In this document: in pieces, positions 41,537-42,694 of the stretch
Position numbering within the stretch: position 1 is the stretch's first letter
How the letters are laid out: each line of letters starts with the position of its first letter
Assembly: GCA_014653625.1 (NCBI GenBank)
Contig: JACWEI010000008.1
Location: 1 to 42,694, forward strand
Source: Pelagibacterales bacterium SAG-MED39
GTDB taxonomy: Bacteria > Pseudomonadota > Alphaproteobacteria > Pelagibacterales > Pelagibacteraceae
Reading direction: 5' to 3'
DNA length: 42,694 nt
Position numbers and translations under genes: made by a program
The notes under the pieces: model-generated
What the model was told of the DNA's origin: nothing
Databases searched by the model: none
The model's input: only the letters and a program-made list of their open reading frames with translations

Positions 41537-42129
41537 TATAAAAATATAATTTTAATATCAGTATAAATTAATTCAATAGCTACAATCAAGATAGCTATTA
41601 AACCAGCCCATGCAATCCATTTATATTTTTTAATCCAATTTGATATTAAAGTAGCTGCTGTAGCCATTAACAAAATTGATAAAACTAGACCAAAAATCAA
41701 TAATGCGTAGTGATCTCCTGCAGCGCCAGCAACTCCTAAAACATTATCTAAACTCATTGTGAAATCTGCCAATAGGATTGTCCAAATAGCTTTAAGGAAG
41801 TTTGAGTTGTCTACCTTAATATTTTCTTCATGATTAGATCCTTTAATCACATCAATGTAAAGTTTGTAGACTATATATAAAAGTAATAATCCACCGATTA
41901 ATCTCAAACCAGTAATTTGTAATAAATAAGCTGTTAATAAAGTAAGAATTATTCTTAATATTACTGCTCCACTAATACCCCAAAAAATAATCTTTTTTCT
42001 TTGGTCTAAAGGAAATTTAGATGCAACCATTCCAATTATTATTGCATTATCACCAGCCAAAACTAAATCGATCAGAATTATTTGACCCAATATTGTTAAT
42101 TGTTCTGGAGAGAATATATCTACAAACAT
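41536..42129 (-). CDS. TerC family integral membrane protein (YjbE-like)
   Basis: 197 residues with about six membrane segments. The TerC acidic motifs DLVLAGDNAIIIGMVA and ADFTMSLDNVLGVAGAAGDH each carry Asp-Asn pairs in the membrane. The group is tied to metal homeostasis, chiefly manganese export, and to exported-protein metalation. It joins the GMC gene (42129) and the SDR gene (41536) by single-base overlaps, so it belongs to their operon. Confidence 0.9.
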   Translation of the reverse strand: MFVDIFSPEQLTILGQIILIDLVLAGDNAIIIGMVASKFPLDQRKKIIFWGISGAVILRIILTLLTAYLLQITGLRLIGGLLLLYIVYKLYIDVIKGSNHEENIKVDNSNFLKAIWTILLADFTMSLDNVLGVAGAAGDHYALLIFGLVLSILLMATAATLISNWIKKYKWIAWAGLIAILIVAIELIYTDIKIIFL

Positions 42130-42694
42130 TAGTTCCCCAATATCATATCTGCACCTTTTTCTGCAATCATTATCGTTGGTGCATTAGTATTACCTGATGT
42201 GATGTTGGGCATTATAGATGCATCTATAACTCTTAAATTTTGTAAACCCTGAACTTTAAGTTCATCATTAACTACAGAATTTTCGTCATTTCCCATTTTA
42301 CATGTGCCAACAGGATGAAAAATAGTTTGAGTAAATTTACTACCTTCTTGAACAAGTTCTTCGTCTGATTGAAATTGAGATCCAGGTCTTAATTCCTCTG
42401 GTTTATATTTTTTAAAAGTATCAGTTTGAAAAACAATATCTCTTACTAATCTAAGTCCATCTGCTGCAACTTTTCTATCATCATCTGTTGATAAATAATT
42501 CATTTTAATTTTTGGTTTTTCTCTACTATCACTACTGATAATATTTATTTCTCCTCTACTAGTTGGTCTAACATTTGCAACTGTTGGGGTAAAAGCATGA
42601 AAGTCATGAAGTGCTGCACCTCCGAGTTTATCAGTGCTTATTGGCTGAACATGAAATTGTAAATTAGGAGTTTCTCTTGAAGAGTCACTTTTTG
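42129..42694 (-). CDS. choline dehydrogenase-like GMC oxidoreductase, C-terminal part (cut by window end)
   Basis: The open frame runs off the right edge, so only the last about 188 residues are visible. PNLQFHVQPISTDKLGG, PTSRGEINIISSDSR, NYLSTDDDRKVAADGLR, FHPVGTCKMGNDEN with the catalytic His, and SGNTNAPTIMIAEKGADMI (Asn of the His-Asn pair) are all typical of the choline dehydrogenase (BetA) branch of GMC enzymes. It oxidises an alcohol using FAD. The internal Met at 42503 is not the start, since the conserved GMC sequence continues upstream of it. Substrate not certain: choline or another alcohol. Confidence 0.88.
   Translation of the reverse strand, partial: KSDSSRETPNLQFHVQPISTDKLGGAALHDFHAFTPTVANVRPTSRGEINIISSDSREKPKIKMNYLSTDDDRKVAADGLRLVRDIVFQTDTFKKYKPEELRPGSQFQSDEELVQEGSKFTQTIFHPVGTCKMGNDENSVVNDELKVQGLQNLRVIDASIMPNITSGNTNAPTIMIAEKGADMILGN

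Noticed and set aside
42129-42503. 124-residue gene starting at the Met at 42503
   Set aside because: Conserved GMC sequence continues upstream in the same frame to the window edge, so this Met is internal.
1-42694. CRISPR arrays, insertion sequences, prophage, integrases, rRNA
   Set aside because: No repeat-spacer pattern, transposase, integrase or phage structural motif was found on either strand.

Overview
The window looks like the chromosome of a streamlined, AT-rich marine alphaproteobacterium, most probably SAR11 (Candidatus Pelagibacter or a close relative). Reasons: very low GC, Lys/Asn/Ile-rich proteins, almost no intergenic DNA, neighbouring genes that share stop codons, and typical SAR11 content (isocitrate lyase, a DmdA/GcvT-family enzyme, a TPP-riboswitch-controlled sodium symporter of the ThiV type, TRAP and polar amino-acid ABC transporters, periplasmic proteins without an IS or prophage in sight). 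Taxonomy is inferred from content only; there is no rRNA here.

Layout. 1-1500: small periplasmic/membrane proteins (DUF411 metal-binding protein, cytochrome c', two small unknowns). 1502-3019: a compact TPP riboswitch followed by a thiamin/pyrimidine-precursor symporter gene that is broken by two single-base frameshifts, each in an 8-base homopolymer. 3067-4759: an ABC-2 exporter pair. 4756-9035: carbon metabolism: a GcvT/DmdA-family protein, isocitrate lyase, an unannotated 53-residue protein, and a divergent RamB/ScfR-type regulator; the promoter region between them carries an array of 9-bp-spaced TTTACAA repeats. 9049-10201: a small membrane protein, a mini GNAT protein and a stand-alone malonyl-CoA-decarboxylase-like domain. 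10198-16729: surface sugar genes (a three-domain SDR-cupin-C-methyltransferase fusion, two glycosyltransferases, dTDP-glucose 4,6-dehydratase) with a lipoprotein, a tRNA-Met(CAT) and a SHOCT-domain secreted protein.

16726-20929 is a coherent sulfur/purine salvage module: a fused AdoMet decarboxylase-spermidine synthase makes methylthioadenosine (MTA); MtnP, MtnA and a class II aldolase break it down; divergent apt recovers the adenine. 20990-23231 is a polar amino-acid ABC transporter without an ATPase gene. 23221-30019 mixes surface-sugar genes (DUF6165, GT9, GT4), redox proteins, a gamma-carbonic-anhydrase-like protein, a PNPOx-like flavoprotein, a beta-hydroxyacid dehydrogenase, an MFS carrier and rpoZ with a long acidic tail. 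30016-35970 holds a class III CoA-transferase, a complete TRAP transporter, dusA and a TauE/SafE carrier. 36089-39984 has a small lipoprotein, a very long charged helix protein, an FAH/hydratase-family enzyme and two methyltransferase-like genes. 39981-42694 (minus strand) has an M23-type protein, an SDR, a TerC-family protein and the C-terminal part of a choline-dehydrogenase-like GMC oxidoreductase cut by the window edge.

Themes worth attention: both solute transporters place a strong hairpin between the binding-protein gene and the permease gene, so that the permease start codon directly follows the hairpin; the double-frameshift symporter under an intact riboswitch; the three-domain sugar-tailoring enzyme together with a 4,6-dehydratase; and the SpeDE-MtnP-MtnA-aldolase-Apt module. 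No gene-free stretch longer than about 300 bases exists in the window, and no CRISPR, IS or phage gene was seen.
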